Shown piece by piece: positions 1 through 10,494 of a stretch of 64,000 bases of DNA. The position numbers and the translations under genes were made by a program. This DNA is from Ligula intestinalis. Taxonomy: Eukaryota > Platyhelminthes > Cestoda > Diphyllobothriidea > Diphyllobothriidae. The notes beneath the pieces are model-generated. The model was not told the origin of the DNA and did not search any database. It saw nothing but the letters and a program-made list of their open reading frames with translations. Location: contig JAYGXS010000004.1 in the NCBI GenBank assembly GCA_036362985.1, forward strand, positions 19,533,723 through 19,597,722. The letters are read 5' to 3'. Each line of letters opens with the position of its first letter. Position 1 is the first letter of the stretch.

Positions 1-378
1 AACTTCTTAACTATAACAAGACGGAATTTTACAAGCTGAAACGGGCGCCAATTGCTTGCTGCGTCCGTTCACCAGGCCTCAGTGATGAAGTCTGTTTCTG
101 CCAGCGCTGACCGCAAATCCGGCGTATACCAGTAATTAGCGATGCGCAAAAATCGATTGATTGAACACATTGACAGAGCAGGCAGATGAGTGATCGTGGC
201 AGCGCTGGCGGGCCAGTCTCCTACACTCTTTCGCTAATCGTCATTGACTCAGGTTGTCACACTGATTATCTTTTAGTCGAATCTGAAGTTATTTCAGTCA
301 TGATAGGCTGCGAGCTTTTTTGCCGAGCTTCGTTCTGGCCACTTACAAATCTTATGTACTGTAAACATTAACTACTTT

Positions 379-506
379 CGTGCTCATCATCCCCGGAAGA
401 GGAAGAAGAAGAGGGGGCAAGTGCTGGGACCAAATTGTATTCTTGCTGACGTTTCAAAAACATGCTCGTTTTCATCATCAGAGCGTGCTGCCTACTCTTC
501 CGCCGG
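379..506. repeat. Left inverted terminal repeat of PLE-1
   Basis: This 128-bp arm matches the reverse complement of 1601-1728 with about one mismatch. It contains a purine-rich run, the GTGCTGGGACC block and, on the minus strand, a hammerhead-like core. Confidence 0.9.
421..486 (-). ncRNA. Hammerhead-ribozyme-like motif in PLE-1 left end
   Basis: Read on the minus strand, CTGATGA (475-481) is followed after 19 nt by GAAACGTC (448-455) and then AG. The spacer can fold as AAAAC/GTTTT, giving stem II. The bases flanking the core (GCU and AGC) pair as stem I. Stem III would be only the palindrome ACGU with no loop. Hammerheads with very short stem III are known from Penelope-like elements. Activity is not shown here. 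Confidence 0.65.
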
Positions 507-1600
507 TCTTGAATTAATGCGTCTTGCCTCGAGCCGGGTGTTGTGCCCATGTGTGATGCCCGTGCGCTCGTACGTCCATTGATTATTGATTGGCGTCCTC
601 CTCTCCACTGTTCTCGGCGCTGCGTCGGCCTGTCCCTCCGACTCTGACTCCCCCGCGTTCACGTCCTCGTGTGCGTCTGCGTCGGTCTCCCCCTCGTTCG
701 CGGTCTCATAGTTGCTCTCGTGAGAACCCAACCCACGCCGGATGCCGATTCCACTCATTGTGTCGCCACTCTCCCGCCTTAGTGTCCTGTTTTGTGCGAG
801 CGTGAGCCTTGCGCGGATGGCTTGGTAGGCAGGATTCAACTTAATGGCTCTGTTGAGTGTGCCAGTCGACGACCAGCTTTCGAGCACTAGTCTAGCCATT
901 TTGTCACTGGCCCTGCCAATAACCCTTGCCTTTTGAAAGGCGAAAACGTGTTTGCGCTGCTTCATGCGGCCGTAAACCATAGAATGCTCGTCTTCGCGGT
1001 CGATTGCGAGCTTGTGTTCATGCAACCTCGTGCCAAGACGTCTGCCAGTTTCACCGACATACCTCGCATCACAATCTTGGCAAGGGATGCTGTAGACCAC
1101 CGCTGATTGTTCGGTCACTGGTAGCGGATCTTTAGGCCTCATAACCCGTTGTCTGATAGTTAGTGCCGGTTTGTGAGCCGCGCCAATCCCGAATGGTTTC
1201 AGCAGTCTTGCAGTCGCCTCTGAGACATTCTTCACATAGGGAATTGACAGCCAGAACTTCGGTTTCTCTTCGGTCGACACCTTAGAGCAGCACTTCCTGA
1301 GACACCTGTGTACGAAGGACTTCGGGTAACCGTTAGCCTCGAATAGGGCATGTAGGTACTTCCTCTCTTCTTTCCTCCCATCGTAGTCACTGCAGTGTGT
1401 TTGAGCGCGCTGGAAGAGAGTCCTGACGCAACTGCGTTTGTGACCGACGGGGTGGTTACTTCTGAAACGAAGGAGGCGCGTAGTGTTGGTCGCCTTACGG
1501 TACACCGTCGTCCTTATCTTCCCATCCGTCAGCCTTATGACTAGAACGTCGAGGAAGGGCAATTTATTATCGACCTCCTCTTCCATTGTGAACTGTATGT

Positions 1601-1728
1601 CCGGCGGAAGAGTAGGCAGCACGCTCTGATGATGAAAACGAGCATGTTTTTGAAACGTCAGCAAGAATACAATTTGGTCCCAGCACTTGCCCCCTCTTAT
1701 TCTTCCTCTTCCGGGGATGATGAGCACG
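1601..1728. repeat. Right inverted terminal repeat of PLE-1
   Basis: This is the partner of 379-506. It also provides the first 50 or so codons of the long minus-strand frame, so that part is not ancestral protein. Confidence 0.9.
1621..1690 (+). ncRNA. Hammerhead-ribozyme-like motif in PLE-1 right end
   Basis: This is the inverted copy of the left motif: CTGATGA at 1626-1632 and GAAACGTC at 1652-1659. Because it sits in the inverted arm it is antisense to the element's coding strand. Confidence 0.62.
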
Positions 1729-3619
1729 ATATTATATCTGGACCCCGAATATTCGCGCATATTAATTAACTACTTTATTGTATATGTTTTTATCATTGGT
1801 TTTGACTGCCTTTATGTATTCAAATATATTTTTTGGAAAGCATGCACGAAAAAATTATTTATTGTACTCGTTTTGTGATAGATTACGTCTTATTTAAATT
1901 TTATGCTTAAGGGAAATCAATTCTTCGGTTTAGAAATGCTTCTAAATTGCCAAATAATTTTGAAAATTAATGAATGCTACACTTGAATTTAAGGTTTATA
2001 AATTGCGCACTATGTACGCCTTGTTTGAGGAAAATTACGTTTTCGCCTGCAGTCTGAGGAAGAAGTCACATAGTTGTCGTAAAATGTTGCAATAGATGTG
2101 GAGCATGTTTTATACAGTCTAGGCAGCCTGAATAAATCGACGGATACGATGTATTATGAATGAACATCACACAATCGTAAAAAAGCTCAGAGTTTAAAAT
2201 TTTTCGAAAATCGAAGGAAACAATTTCTTTAAATAAAGCATTTAAAGGGGTGTAATTTGCCACCAAACGAGTACAGTCGATAATTTTTTTCATGCATGTT
2301 TTCCATAAAATATAGTTGAATTTATAAAGGCAGTCAAAATCAATGATAAAAACGCATACTATTCAAGTAGGTCCTTTAACAGTACATACGTTTTGTTAGA
2401 AGTGAGAACGAAGCTCGTTAGAAAGCGCGCAGCCTATTATGACTGAAATAACTTCACAATTGGCTGTACGATAATCGGTATCGCAACCTGAGTCAAAGCC
2501 GATTAGCGAAAGAATATCGATCTTTCGCATATATCGGCATGTTACACGAATTCTGGCGCGTACTCTATATTAAGAGGGCGCCTTACAGAACGTATAAGTT
2601 TTTTTGCTATAGACCAGGCTGAATACTTTTGCTTGTTACGGTTGTGATCATGACTGATCTAACCGGCGCGACGATTCCTGGCAGCAGACCTTGGCAGTCC
2701 AATCCATCGCCTCCGTTAAGGCCGAATACCGAAGGACCAAGTACTACTTTCATTTCCTGACGGAATAAGTCGAGCCAGGTTTGAGCAGGCCCCCTCTTCG
2801 ATGTCTCCAATTGGGTAACGATGTAGGTTCAAGAAGGTGACCAAACAGCCTCAGTCGTTGTTTTAGATGGCCTGGGACATCCTTGCGATATTTTCACAGC
2901 GACTGCGGGCTGTTTCATTTGCGACGAAGTCGGTGTACTTCAGTAGAAGGATGGTCCTTAAGCAGTATTGGTAACACATCCAAAGTTCTCTTTCGTTGTT
3001 TATACTGCAAAAGGACTGTTAATAAACCCATAAACACGAGCCCTAATAGCACATGGCTCCATTTATAGTGCAGGATGCATGCTATATAAGTAGTCATTTT
3101 GTACCGAGTGCGGTAAGGAAATGCGTTTAAACGCAGGCACCCTGACTTACCTTCGCAGTAGGCTGTACAGCAGCCAATAGTTAAGCCCGACTTCAATTAT
3201 TCTTGTTACTCGTACACGCATTTCAGGATTTTACTAAACATCCGTATCCGTATATTTGAGGGATGTGTATGAGGATTGCGGTTGAGTTCCCCTTTTGTAC
3301 ACGTGTTGTAGTAGCCGAAAAATTGTATCCCAGTTTTTTGGATAGGCCAAGTGGCCTGAGCCATAAAGTGGAACATAGTTTAAAAAAAAGAGCGGACAGT
3401 GAAAAGAAAACTTATTGGGATTTTTTAGGAAGAAAATCTGTTGCTCTTGTGCGGCAGGAGGATCTGATGGGGTCGAAGTTTAGGAGAAAAACTCCAACTG
3501 GGTGCGATATTGAAGAGGTCACCGTGATCATCACCGAGTGCGGAAGATGCGGCCTGATACATGTCATGGGGCCGGTCACTGACTGTACGTTCCTCGAGTA
3601 GGGTACACGGTATGAACGT

Positions 3620-3985
3620 ATCGCAGGGCGTTAAGTAAGTTGAACCTTAGCAACTTCGATCTTCAGACCATGGTTACTTAGTGGAGAGGAAGTCAGTAGA
3701 GGAACAGTATATTGTGTACACAGAGGAACGAATAATAATAGGAAAGGAAATTGACTTGGGAGAACACAACCAGCTAGGAAGCTAGTCAGGTCCAAGTTTC
3801 AGTTTGACAGCAGTCAGGCCAGTGGGCAGAGGGAGAGAGCGATTCGGGTATGTTGGCTTGCTATTCCACGTCGTGCTAAGGTCCAGCTTTGTGGCAGCAT
3901 CTGTGATTGGCTGTTCGCAGACGTTGAGAACCACAGTCGTGAGATTCTAGCGGAGTTCACTTCGACACGAGCTGGTCACTACAAG
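3620..3985 (+). repeat. Hairpin-headed dispersed repeat, tail type a
   Basis: The head starts ATCGCAGGG, runs through GTTAAGTAAGTT, and reaches CTTCGATCTTCAGACCATGG. The body contains the AGTATATTGTGTACACAG block. The tail has GTGATTGGCTGTTCGCAG (an inverted CCAAT box) and ends near GAGTTCACTTCGACACGAGC. Other copies of the same arrangement lie at about 19.28, 23.03, 27.12 and 41.2 kb. It has no coding capacity and the class is unknown. Confidence 0.75.
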
Positions 3986-4056
3986 CGGTCCTACATGTAG
4001 GCTACTTCCCGTAATTTTTCCAGTGGACGAAGGCACCGGTGGAAAACTCAACCGGG

Positions 4057-4470
4057 GGCCCCATCGACGAAAATTTTCACTGGAAAATAATCCTTCCTCA
4101 GAAACAGAATTTAACTTTTCAATCAACTTCGAGGTCAGCAGAGTAATTGGCGAGCGTACGTATGCTTTCGATATATTTTCGTCAGGCCAATACACCATGC
4201 ATTCGTCCGCGCTCTGGTTGTCTCCCTTCCGCTCTCTTTGATTGGCTGCACCCAACCCAGTCCTCTTAACCAGCTTTCTCTTATCGACCCCCCGCCTCCC
4301 CCACCCCTTATATTCACGACTCACTCGTAAGAAAAACCGAACACATTTTCACTGCTACCCTCGTTCCCATATAAATGTATTGGCCCGACGAAAATGTATC
4401 GAAAGCCTATGTACGCTCGCCAATGACTCTTCTGAATTCTGTGGTGGGAATTTTCGCAATTTAAAAATAA
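4057..4470. mobile_element. PLE-2-type terminal repeat pair around a short interior
   Basis: The arms at about 4057-4195 and 4368-4470 are inverted copies; GGCGAGCGTACG pairs with CGTACGCTCGCC-like sequence and both carry a GACGAAAAT block. The same end sequence flanks the PLE-2 copies at 37.6-38.5 and 57.5-58.2 kb (GGGAATTTTCGCA, ATAAATGTA). The interior has a C-rich tract like the one beside PLE-2 and no protein. It is probably an internally deleted element. Confidence 0.6.
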
Positions 4471-5503
4471 CTTCGAAGTGTGCATGAAATGAGGTCTATC
4501 GCGTGCTTCTCGTAAAACATTTTTTTTCAATTTACAGGAGAATCAAAAAATAGTGAACAAAGAACCACGCTGCTTAATTTCTTCAAAAATTAAAAACTTG
4601 GCATTACCAAACCACTTATCAGGACTGACAACAACTCCGCATGTATCTTTAACAGATTTACTGAACTCTTTCGACAACATTCTCTGGGACCTTTATTAAC
4701 CCCCACAAGTAGACTCCATGCAAATATGAACTTCTCACACCAATCCTACTAAGCAGTTAAATAAATAAATTTTATATTTTAGGCACGAAGGGCCTCGTCA
4801 TTACAAACTTAGTGCTGTGGCAAAATAAATACAAAGTTGATAAATGCTGCTCTCCGTGAACAGCCACATAGGCAGCGGGAGCGTTTAGTACTGTTGGCGG
4901 ATAAAATTAATACCCATCGTCATTGTAAAATAGTAGTCAACACTCTGAAAACGCATGTTGAACTAAGGAGGAAGCAGTGAAAAAATCCTACCATTAACAC
5001 GGGGCAGAGTTCAGCGGACCCCCGCTTAAAAAGAAAACAAAACGTAGGAGAAAAAAACTGCTTTTGCAAAATTAAAGAGGTTGGTTGATAGGATTGATTG
5101 TAGTGCAATGAGACAGGACTGTTGATGAAAACGCATGAGGGTTGGAAATGCTTCTTGTCAATTCGAGAAATCATATAGCAGCAGAGGCTGTCGTTCACCA
5201 CTGTGACACCGCCCGACTGGCTTCATGATCAACCATCAGGGAGGTGAGACCGGAGGAGGCCATCGCGGACAGCAGGGTCGACAAGATGAAGGAACGGCAG
5301 ATGTCACGTGATCATCACCGAAACGCCAGAGATGCGACCTTGTGGACTGCGGAATCCAGCGACGAGCTGGCGAAAATAGCAGAACCGCCGTGAGCACGAT
5401 TAGAGACCATGAAGCCCATCGTCAGGGTTGTAAAACGCAGAACGGAGAAACAGCAATGAAGACTGGACAGAGACGGGGACGAAACATCGTTGCAAATATC
5501 ACT

Positions 5504-6817
5504 CTATAGAGGAAGAAATAGACATATATGGAAAACAATGTAATATAAATATAACCACCTCAAATACCAGGAGGTGTTTGTGAAGGAGACGGATAACAAG
5601 GACTTTATATCTTCCGAAGTTAAGTGTTTACGTAATTTGACTTTAAAAACTGCTAAGTTAGATGACAGCCAACTTTCGAGGGGAATATTATTGCAGAGGA
5701 AGGCATATTTGGAGGCAAAGAAGCGAGAATGGTTCGATGTGGAGCTAAATGGGGGTGCAATAATTCTGGAGGAATTACGAGTGGCATAAGGTCTATTTGC
5801 GGGAATAAGAGCGTTGATTCGTGGAAGGTTAGGAGTAGAGTTAACGCGAAAGAGGAAACAGAGGCCCGCTTCGAGTCTTATGACCCAAAGAAATTTCATG
5901 TTCGCTGACTGACATCTCTCCGTATAAGAAAGAGTGGATCGAGGAAGAGCGAATATTTTGCGAGTAAATACCCTCTGTACATTTTCAATCTTACCGCGGT
6001 CCGAAGCATTCATTAGACCAAAGAGGGGACAGCAGTATTCTAGTATGGGTAGAACATACATACGATAAAGTTTTAACTTTATTTCCAGCAGGGAGAAATT
6101 ATGTGATATAAAACCACTTATCTGTGCAGCCTTCGAAGATATTAGATCCACATGAGGTGACAATGCTAGTTTATTTGTGTAGCTTAGACCTAAGTCTTTT
6201 ACAGTGAATCGTTCTAAAAGTGGAGTATTTTGAAACACTAGGGGACGAGGAAGCTTGGCGGGACCGAAACACATGAAACTACACTTGGATGGAGAGAACT
6301 CCATCTGCCAGGTAGCACCCCTGCGTGAGAGTGTAAGCAGGTCCGCGTCTATTTTATCAACGCATATATTGGCTGTGTCCTTAGGAAATGAGTATATGCA
6401 TTTGAGGTCGTCTGTAGAATTGAGACTGTGTGAAATTTTCAGAACAGTCGACATTTCATTTATGTATAGAATGAAGAGTAAAGGATCTAATAAAGTGCCT
6501 TGAAAAACGTCACTCGTGATCAGCTGAGCAGTGGAGTAACTATTACCTACTAAGACCTTCTGGCTGCGGTTAGACAAGTAGGAGCCGATGAAGTCGAGGA
6601 GAGGGGGACGGATGCCAATGGCTTCCAATTTTACCAGAAGACGTCTGTGCGGTACCTTGTCGAAGGCTTTGCTCAGGTCAAAGTAGATAACAACCACGGA
6701 TTGCTGCTGGTTACGGAGGGAAGTGACGTGGTTAAGAAAAGCTAAGTGACACGTCTCGCATGATCTTCCGGGTAGAAAACCATGCTGCGAGTCGCTTAAA
6801 AGCTTATTTTTAGGCAA
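5504..6817 (-). pseudogene. CR1/jockey-like reverse transcriptase, inactive
   Basis: The 437-codon frame contains the fingers motif SDSQHGFLPGRSC (residues 8-20), the first catalytic Asp in YFDLSKAFDKVPHRRLL (about 44-60), a changed primer-grip region (SDVFQGTLLDPLLF instead of the usual SGVPQGSVLGPLLF type) and STDD where active enzymes have YADD or FADD. The thumb-side signature LPILEYCCPLFG and QRVFTRKIFAL follows. The changed residues plus the upstream stops indicate a dead copy. The clade (CR1 versus jockey) rests on motif style only. Confidence 0.85.
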
Positions 6818-6895
6818 AATCGAGAATTTGGTTAAAAATTATCTTCTCCAGACGTTAAGCTAGGACCGGGGTTTTATGAACACCGCGGTAGTTAT

Positions 6896-8059
6896 TTATG
6901 TCCGAACGAGATCCTGACTTAAAGACTGGAAGAATAATGGATGTCTTCCAAGTGTCAGGAAAGAAACCATTTGAGAGATAGACTGAAAATATATAACTAA
7001 GTAATTTGGGAAAGGTTTACACTCTTTTGATAACTGAGTTGGGAATACCTTCAATTCCCGAAGAGTGCGAGTTTTTAGACGAAGTATGTGCTTTCGAATT
7101 AATGCTATGGAAAAATCAATGTTCCCGAGATTATTGTCTGAGTGTGGTTGAAACGACGGGACCGGTTCGGATTCTGTCGTAAAATGCTTTGCAAAGAAAG
7201 CATTTAACAATTCAGCCTTGTCAGCCTCATCAAGTAAAAATGTTTTATTTTCATTCAGCAATGGGGCTATTTCAATTCCTCTTTTTGCGGAGGACCTACG
7301 ACGAAGCAGTTTTGCAACCGATTTCGCAGAGTTTGATTCGCTCAGGGCGCAAGATTCCCTGTGCTGGTCACGCGCAAGACGAATCTTGGACGCTAATTCG
7401 AAGATCTTGGTCACCCTTAAATGCCCAGACAGCGAACTACGAGATCGATCTTTCAGCTGCCTCCTCAATTTCTTTAGTCTGGGCGAAAGAAAATGAGGGA
7501 CGGTCGATTCTGGTGCGTAGGGTTTCGCAATTTTAGTGGGCACAATTTCCAGTATTTTATTAGAAACGACCGACATGATTTCAGCAAGATATGCAGCGTC
7601 GTTAATGGAGGAGAGACTCTGCCAGTCTAATAAGTCAAGAAAATTGTTGATTGAGCTAATGTCTGTGAGGTCATAAGCATGATAGGTACGACCAGCACTA
7701 GCCTTTTCCGTAGAAAGAAGCGGAAAACAACAGTAAATTAATGTGTGATCACTTTGGAAGATGTCCTGCTTAAAGTCAACGAAGAAGAGAGCAAAACCGT
7801 TTGTAAAAATCAAATCTAGGATATGATTCTGTCTTATTGGGGAACGAACCAGTTGAGACCAGTTAGAAAAATTTATGATGCCTAGGAAAGGCTGAAATCT
7901 AGGTGGACAACAGTTTAAAAGCCAGTCGATTTCAGGAAAATTAAAATCTCCAGCAATAATTTTAACTTCAAAAGTGGATTCTGAAATAAATTTGAATATC
8001 TCACACAGATTTGCATCTTCTTTCAATGAATAGTTAGGAGGAGTATATACAACCAGCAC
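6896..8059 (-). pseudogene. CR1/jockey-like endonuclease domain, partial
   Basis: The family cuts target DNA to prime reverse transcription. The visible part begins at VVYTPPNYSL, the middle of the fold, then shows GDFNFPEIDW (catalytic Asp and Asn), QNHILDLIFTN and the SDH motif (QSDHTLIYC) near residue 125. The rest, about 260 residues, is the linker to the reverse transcriptase, with LLNAFFAKHF typical of that linker. The N-terminal catalytic Asn and Glu segments are not present, so the domain cannot be active. The frame ends at a TAA (6896-6898) before the reverse transcriptase. Confidence 0.83.
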
Positions 8060-8482
8060 TCGGCCTTTTGTTATATTTATGAAGTTTAGTCAGTTAATCC
8101 GCGGGAATCTGCGTTTAATCCACAGTATGCTTTTGAGATACAGGCTAGACACCGTAAAGCCAAAACCCACGGCCGCAGGTTTGCCAACTAGTCACTGATT
8201 TGAGCACGAATGTAAGAATTGGTTTGACCTAAGACGAAGCTAAGGATTTTAGCTACTTCCCTTGATGCTCGCAGACACTCAACGAGCGGAATAGGCATCA
8301 ACAGAGCTCCTGTTCGGAGCCGGGCATTTTGATAAACACGATACTCCTCTACTGCGGACGGAAGAATCTGATATTGTGAGTGAAGTTCTAAAGTAAGTGC
8401 TTCTCGATGTAAACGCCTTCTAGAGCATGAACTAGTACAACATTTTGACGAATAAATGAGAACGTTTGAGTTCCAGGTATTT

Positions 8483-8746
8483 GCATGCTTGAGGAAGAAG
8501 GAGGGTCGAGCACCAGAACAAGTTGTTTATTATTCTGAGCTTTCGGGCTCTTGTGGGAGCCCATCGTCAGAGATAAAAGCGTCCACGAAAAGCAAGCGAC
8601 AGTTATAGGGGGCAGGAGCCAATCAAACGTCATAGGGAAGGAGGGAGGTTAGACTATGGACTCCCGCAAGAGCCCAAAAGCTCAGAATAATAAACAACTT
8701 GATCCGGTGCTCGACCCTCCTTCTTCTTCTTCTTCTTCAAGCATAC
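8483..8746. mobile_element. Foldback element with hammerhead-bearing arms
   Basis: The arms at 8483-8563 and 8656-8746 are inverted copies over about 80-90 bp; they share AATAATAAACAACTTG, GGTGCTCGACCCTCCTTCTTC and the AAGAGCCC...AAAGCTCAG core. The right arm has an expanded TTC run. The spacer is about 90 bp. The class is unknown, but the layout parallels the PLE ends in this window. Confidence 0.7.
8530..8582 (-). ncRNA. Hammerhead-ribozyme-like motif with a 6-bp stem II
   Basis: On the minus strand CTGACGA (8564-8570) is followed by a spacer with a perfect GGGCTC/GAGCCC hairpin, then GAAAGCTC (8537-8544) and AG. Stem I can form from TCT and AGA next to the core. Stem III would be the loopless palindrome AGCU. 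This is the clearest stem II in the window. The right arm at 8656-8694 has a decayed copy (AAAA in place of GAAA). Confidence 0.68.
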
Positions 8747-8999
8747 AACCTTTTGATAATTCTGATTGCAGTGGTTACTGCACAAATCCTCAGATAAAAC
8801 GCTTGGTAAAATCTGATAGACTACAACCGGCCGAATCGGTTTCAGACATCAGGTCCTCGACCAGTGGCTGAGGCACGCAAATAATCCGGACGGGCTGTGT
8901 CAGTTTCCTGTGGTTTTTTGTCGGTGACGCTTCTAGGTACTCGGTGGTCCATCACTAAGGGACAGCCTGCGATATCTTCGGAGTCCGAGCTCTAGATGT

Positions 9000-10160
9000 T
9001 AGGAGGGCCCAACACGCGAGTCATAACTTGGGCTGTCCTGAGGGCACTAAAACAAAGGAATCGGACAGGCCGCCGATGCACTCAGAGCGTGCAAAGAGAG
9101 CGAGCTTGAAATACCAAGACGTGAGCGCGAAAGGACAGCCACGGGCCGGGGTCTGCCACTCGTGAGGTTGTGGGATACGATGTAGTCCGGCCAGATAATA
9201 GGCGATAGAACGTATCCCAACTGTTAGGAGCTAGTTTATAGGATAAGGCATGGAAAGCCATAGTGTTAGGGAAATTTACTAAGGTGGAAGAAGCGTAGAA
9301 TGTAAGTAACCTGCAAGTGACTCCCAAACAAGTGCAGTCCAGCCATGAATGGGCCGGAGTCCAGAGGCGCAGTCTGGCAAGTAGATCAACGGGTCCGGAC
9401 GTCTGCAACGGAATAGTAAATCGTCGATTCCGGGAGTGAATGAGTATAAACAACTCCCCCACAGTAAGCTCCTGACCTTGAGAAATCCAGACAGGGAGTG
9501 ACCTTGAACAGCGGCTTTGACTGTCGTGTCTTGCGTCCGCGTGGTGGTCACGCCAGACATGACCTGCCCCCGCGGCGTCCGAGGAAAGGATGACTAAGAA
9601 TAAGGGGTCGCTACAAGGTAATGTTTGGCCAGGGGCAAAGCGCGCGCGCCAAGCGCCACCTGAGGACACCATGGCTGAGCACGACGGCTGCCTGTAGAGG
9701 CCACTTGTGAAGGACCAATAGGGAACAATGACTACTGGCCCTTAAATAGCGAGGCTGGGAGCAGAAGGGCACTCTGCTGCTGGGAGACACGGAACTCTGT
9801 TACCGAGACACTGCCGACCAACCGAGATTCTGCTACTGGTGACACGAGACCTGCTGTGGACCAATACGCGCTACCGACGACAGAGGACACGGTGCTGACG
9901 GGCACACAAAAGACAACGCTGATGTACTAGTAGAACTAGTGACAGTAAAGTACTATCTGCAATCCTGTTCTGTTTTCTCTTCATAATACTTAACTGGGGG
10001 ACATAACCAGTGTTGACACAAGAGCACACAAGGTCATAACGATTGGCGACACAGGTGAGACCAACCAAAGATATAACACTAGACCACAGTAGAAATATTT
10101 CCTGGTAAGGACAAGGGGAACAGGGACGGCCTGGAGCACAGGTGGCTTCATATTTAATCC
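9000..10160. other. No gene or clear repeat
   Basis: A GC-richer stretch. A 196-codon minus-strand frame (9082-9672) has no motif I recognise. Loose GAGACAC/CTGCTG-like repetition is visible at 9770-9900. Confidence 0.5.
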
Positions 10161-10494
10161 CCAGTAAGTAAAAGTGAGTTTACCGCAGTGAGTAAAATTA
10201 ATGGATAAAGCACATTTCGCTGAGTACTTCAGACCGTTTAGGTATGGAAATGGAAGTAGAAGTGAAACGTCAGGTTGGAGGAATAGTACAGAGGCAAGAG
10301 AGAACAGGTTGGAGGAGGTTGAGATTCGGACGAGTGCACAACCACCTGCGAGCGCAACAGCTGTCACAGAGAGGTTCTGTGTAAATCAGCCTTGAAGGTG
10401 ATTGGCCAGACTGGAGTTGGGTAGGTAGGTACTGGTGCATGTGCACTTGCTAGCAGCCGTGAGTGCGCGTGCGCTCAGAGTTGAGTGACTACAA

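Larger units (their letters stand above)
492..1760 (-). pseudogene. Penelope-like RT C-terminus plus GIY-YIG endonuclease
   Basis: The open frame is 422 codons. Residues 1-54 are translated terminal repeat and not ancestral protein. Residues 55-120 match the end of the Penelope reverse-transcriptase region (LPFLDVLVIR, VYRKATNT, HPVGHKRSCVRTLFQRA). A linker with FEANGYP, IPYVKNVSE and LKPFGI follows. The GIY-YIG nuclease spans about 219-310: VVYSIPC, then YVGETGR with its catalytic Arg (TRLHEH), and the metal-binding Glu in LVLESW. The tail is acidic and probably disordered. The palm domain with the catalytic aspartates is absent, so the copy cannot be autonomous. The frame itself has no internal stop, which points to a young insertion. 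The ATG at 1760 is a product of the terminal repeat. Confidence 0.88.
379..1765 (-). mobile_element. Penelope-like element PLE-1, 5'-truncated, with inverted terminal repeats
   Basis: The element is 1387 bp and carries the last part of a Penelope reverse transcriptase plus a GIY-YIG endonuclease on the minus strand. Its ends are near-identical inverted repeats at 379-506 and 1601-1728. The right end carries a further 37 bp (1729-1765) that is also seen at PLE ends near 44.5, 56.85 and 59.9 kb. The 11-bp sequence TTAACTACTTT flanks it directly at 368-378 and 1766-1776, as expected for a target-site duplication. Most of the reverse transcriptase is missing, which fits the 5' truncation common in this class. 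The inverted arrangement of ends has been described for some Penelope elements. Confidence 0.88.
226..2513. repeat. Old inverted repeat, one arm split by PLE-1
   Basis: The sequence at 226-378 continues at 1777-1876 and reappears in reverse complement at about 2264-2513. Shared landmarks are TTTCGCTAATCG, GAAGTTATTTCAGTCAT, GAGCTTCGTTCT and TTTTGACTGCCTTTAT. The right arm has no PLE between TGTACTGT and the TTTTTATCATTG block, so it gives the empty-site version of the left arm. The repeat may extend further, to about 2040, with weaker similarity. I do not recognise its family. A 75-codon minus-strand frame at 2066-2293 lies in the right arm, but nothing supports it as a gene. Confidence 0.7.
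5504..8060 (-). mobile_element. CR1/jockey-like non-LTR retrotransposon, 5'-truncated
   Basis: The minus strand carries a partial apurinic-type endonuclease (8059-6896) followed by a reverse transcriptase (6817-5504). The two parts are in the same frame but are separated by stops and by a short stretch (about 6895-6820) that reads correctly only in another frame (NNYRGVHKTP, RLEKIIFNQ). The start of the endonuclease is missing. A more decayed relative lies at 62.63-63.2 kb. Confidence 0.85.

Noticed and set aside
590..805. Plus-strand frame of 71 codons, Arg/Ser/Pro-rich
   Set aside because: It is the antisense of the acidic tail of the PLE-1 protein and starts inside it.
3263..3601. Plus-strand frame of 112 codons ending just before a dispersed repeat
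   Set aside because: No motif, no partner elsewhere and no supporting promoter or splice signal; length alone is not enough.
7189..7536. Two overlapping plus-strand frames of 115 and 92 codons
   Set aside because: They lie antisense to the CR1/jockey-like linker and have no motif.
9082..9672. Minus-strand frame of 196 codons
   Set aside because: The longest unexplained frame, but the sequence is GC-rich, lacks stops by composition and shows no recognisable domain.
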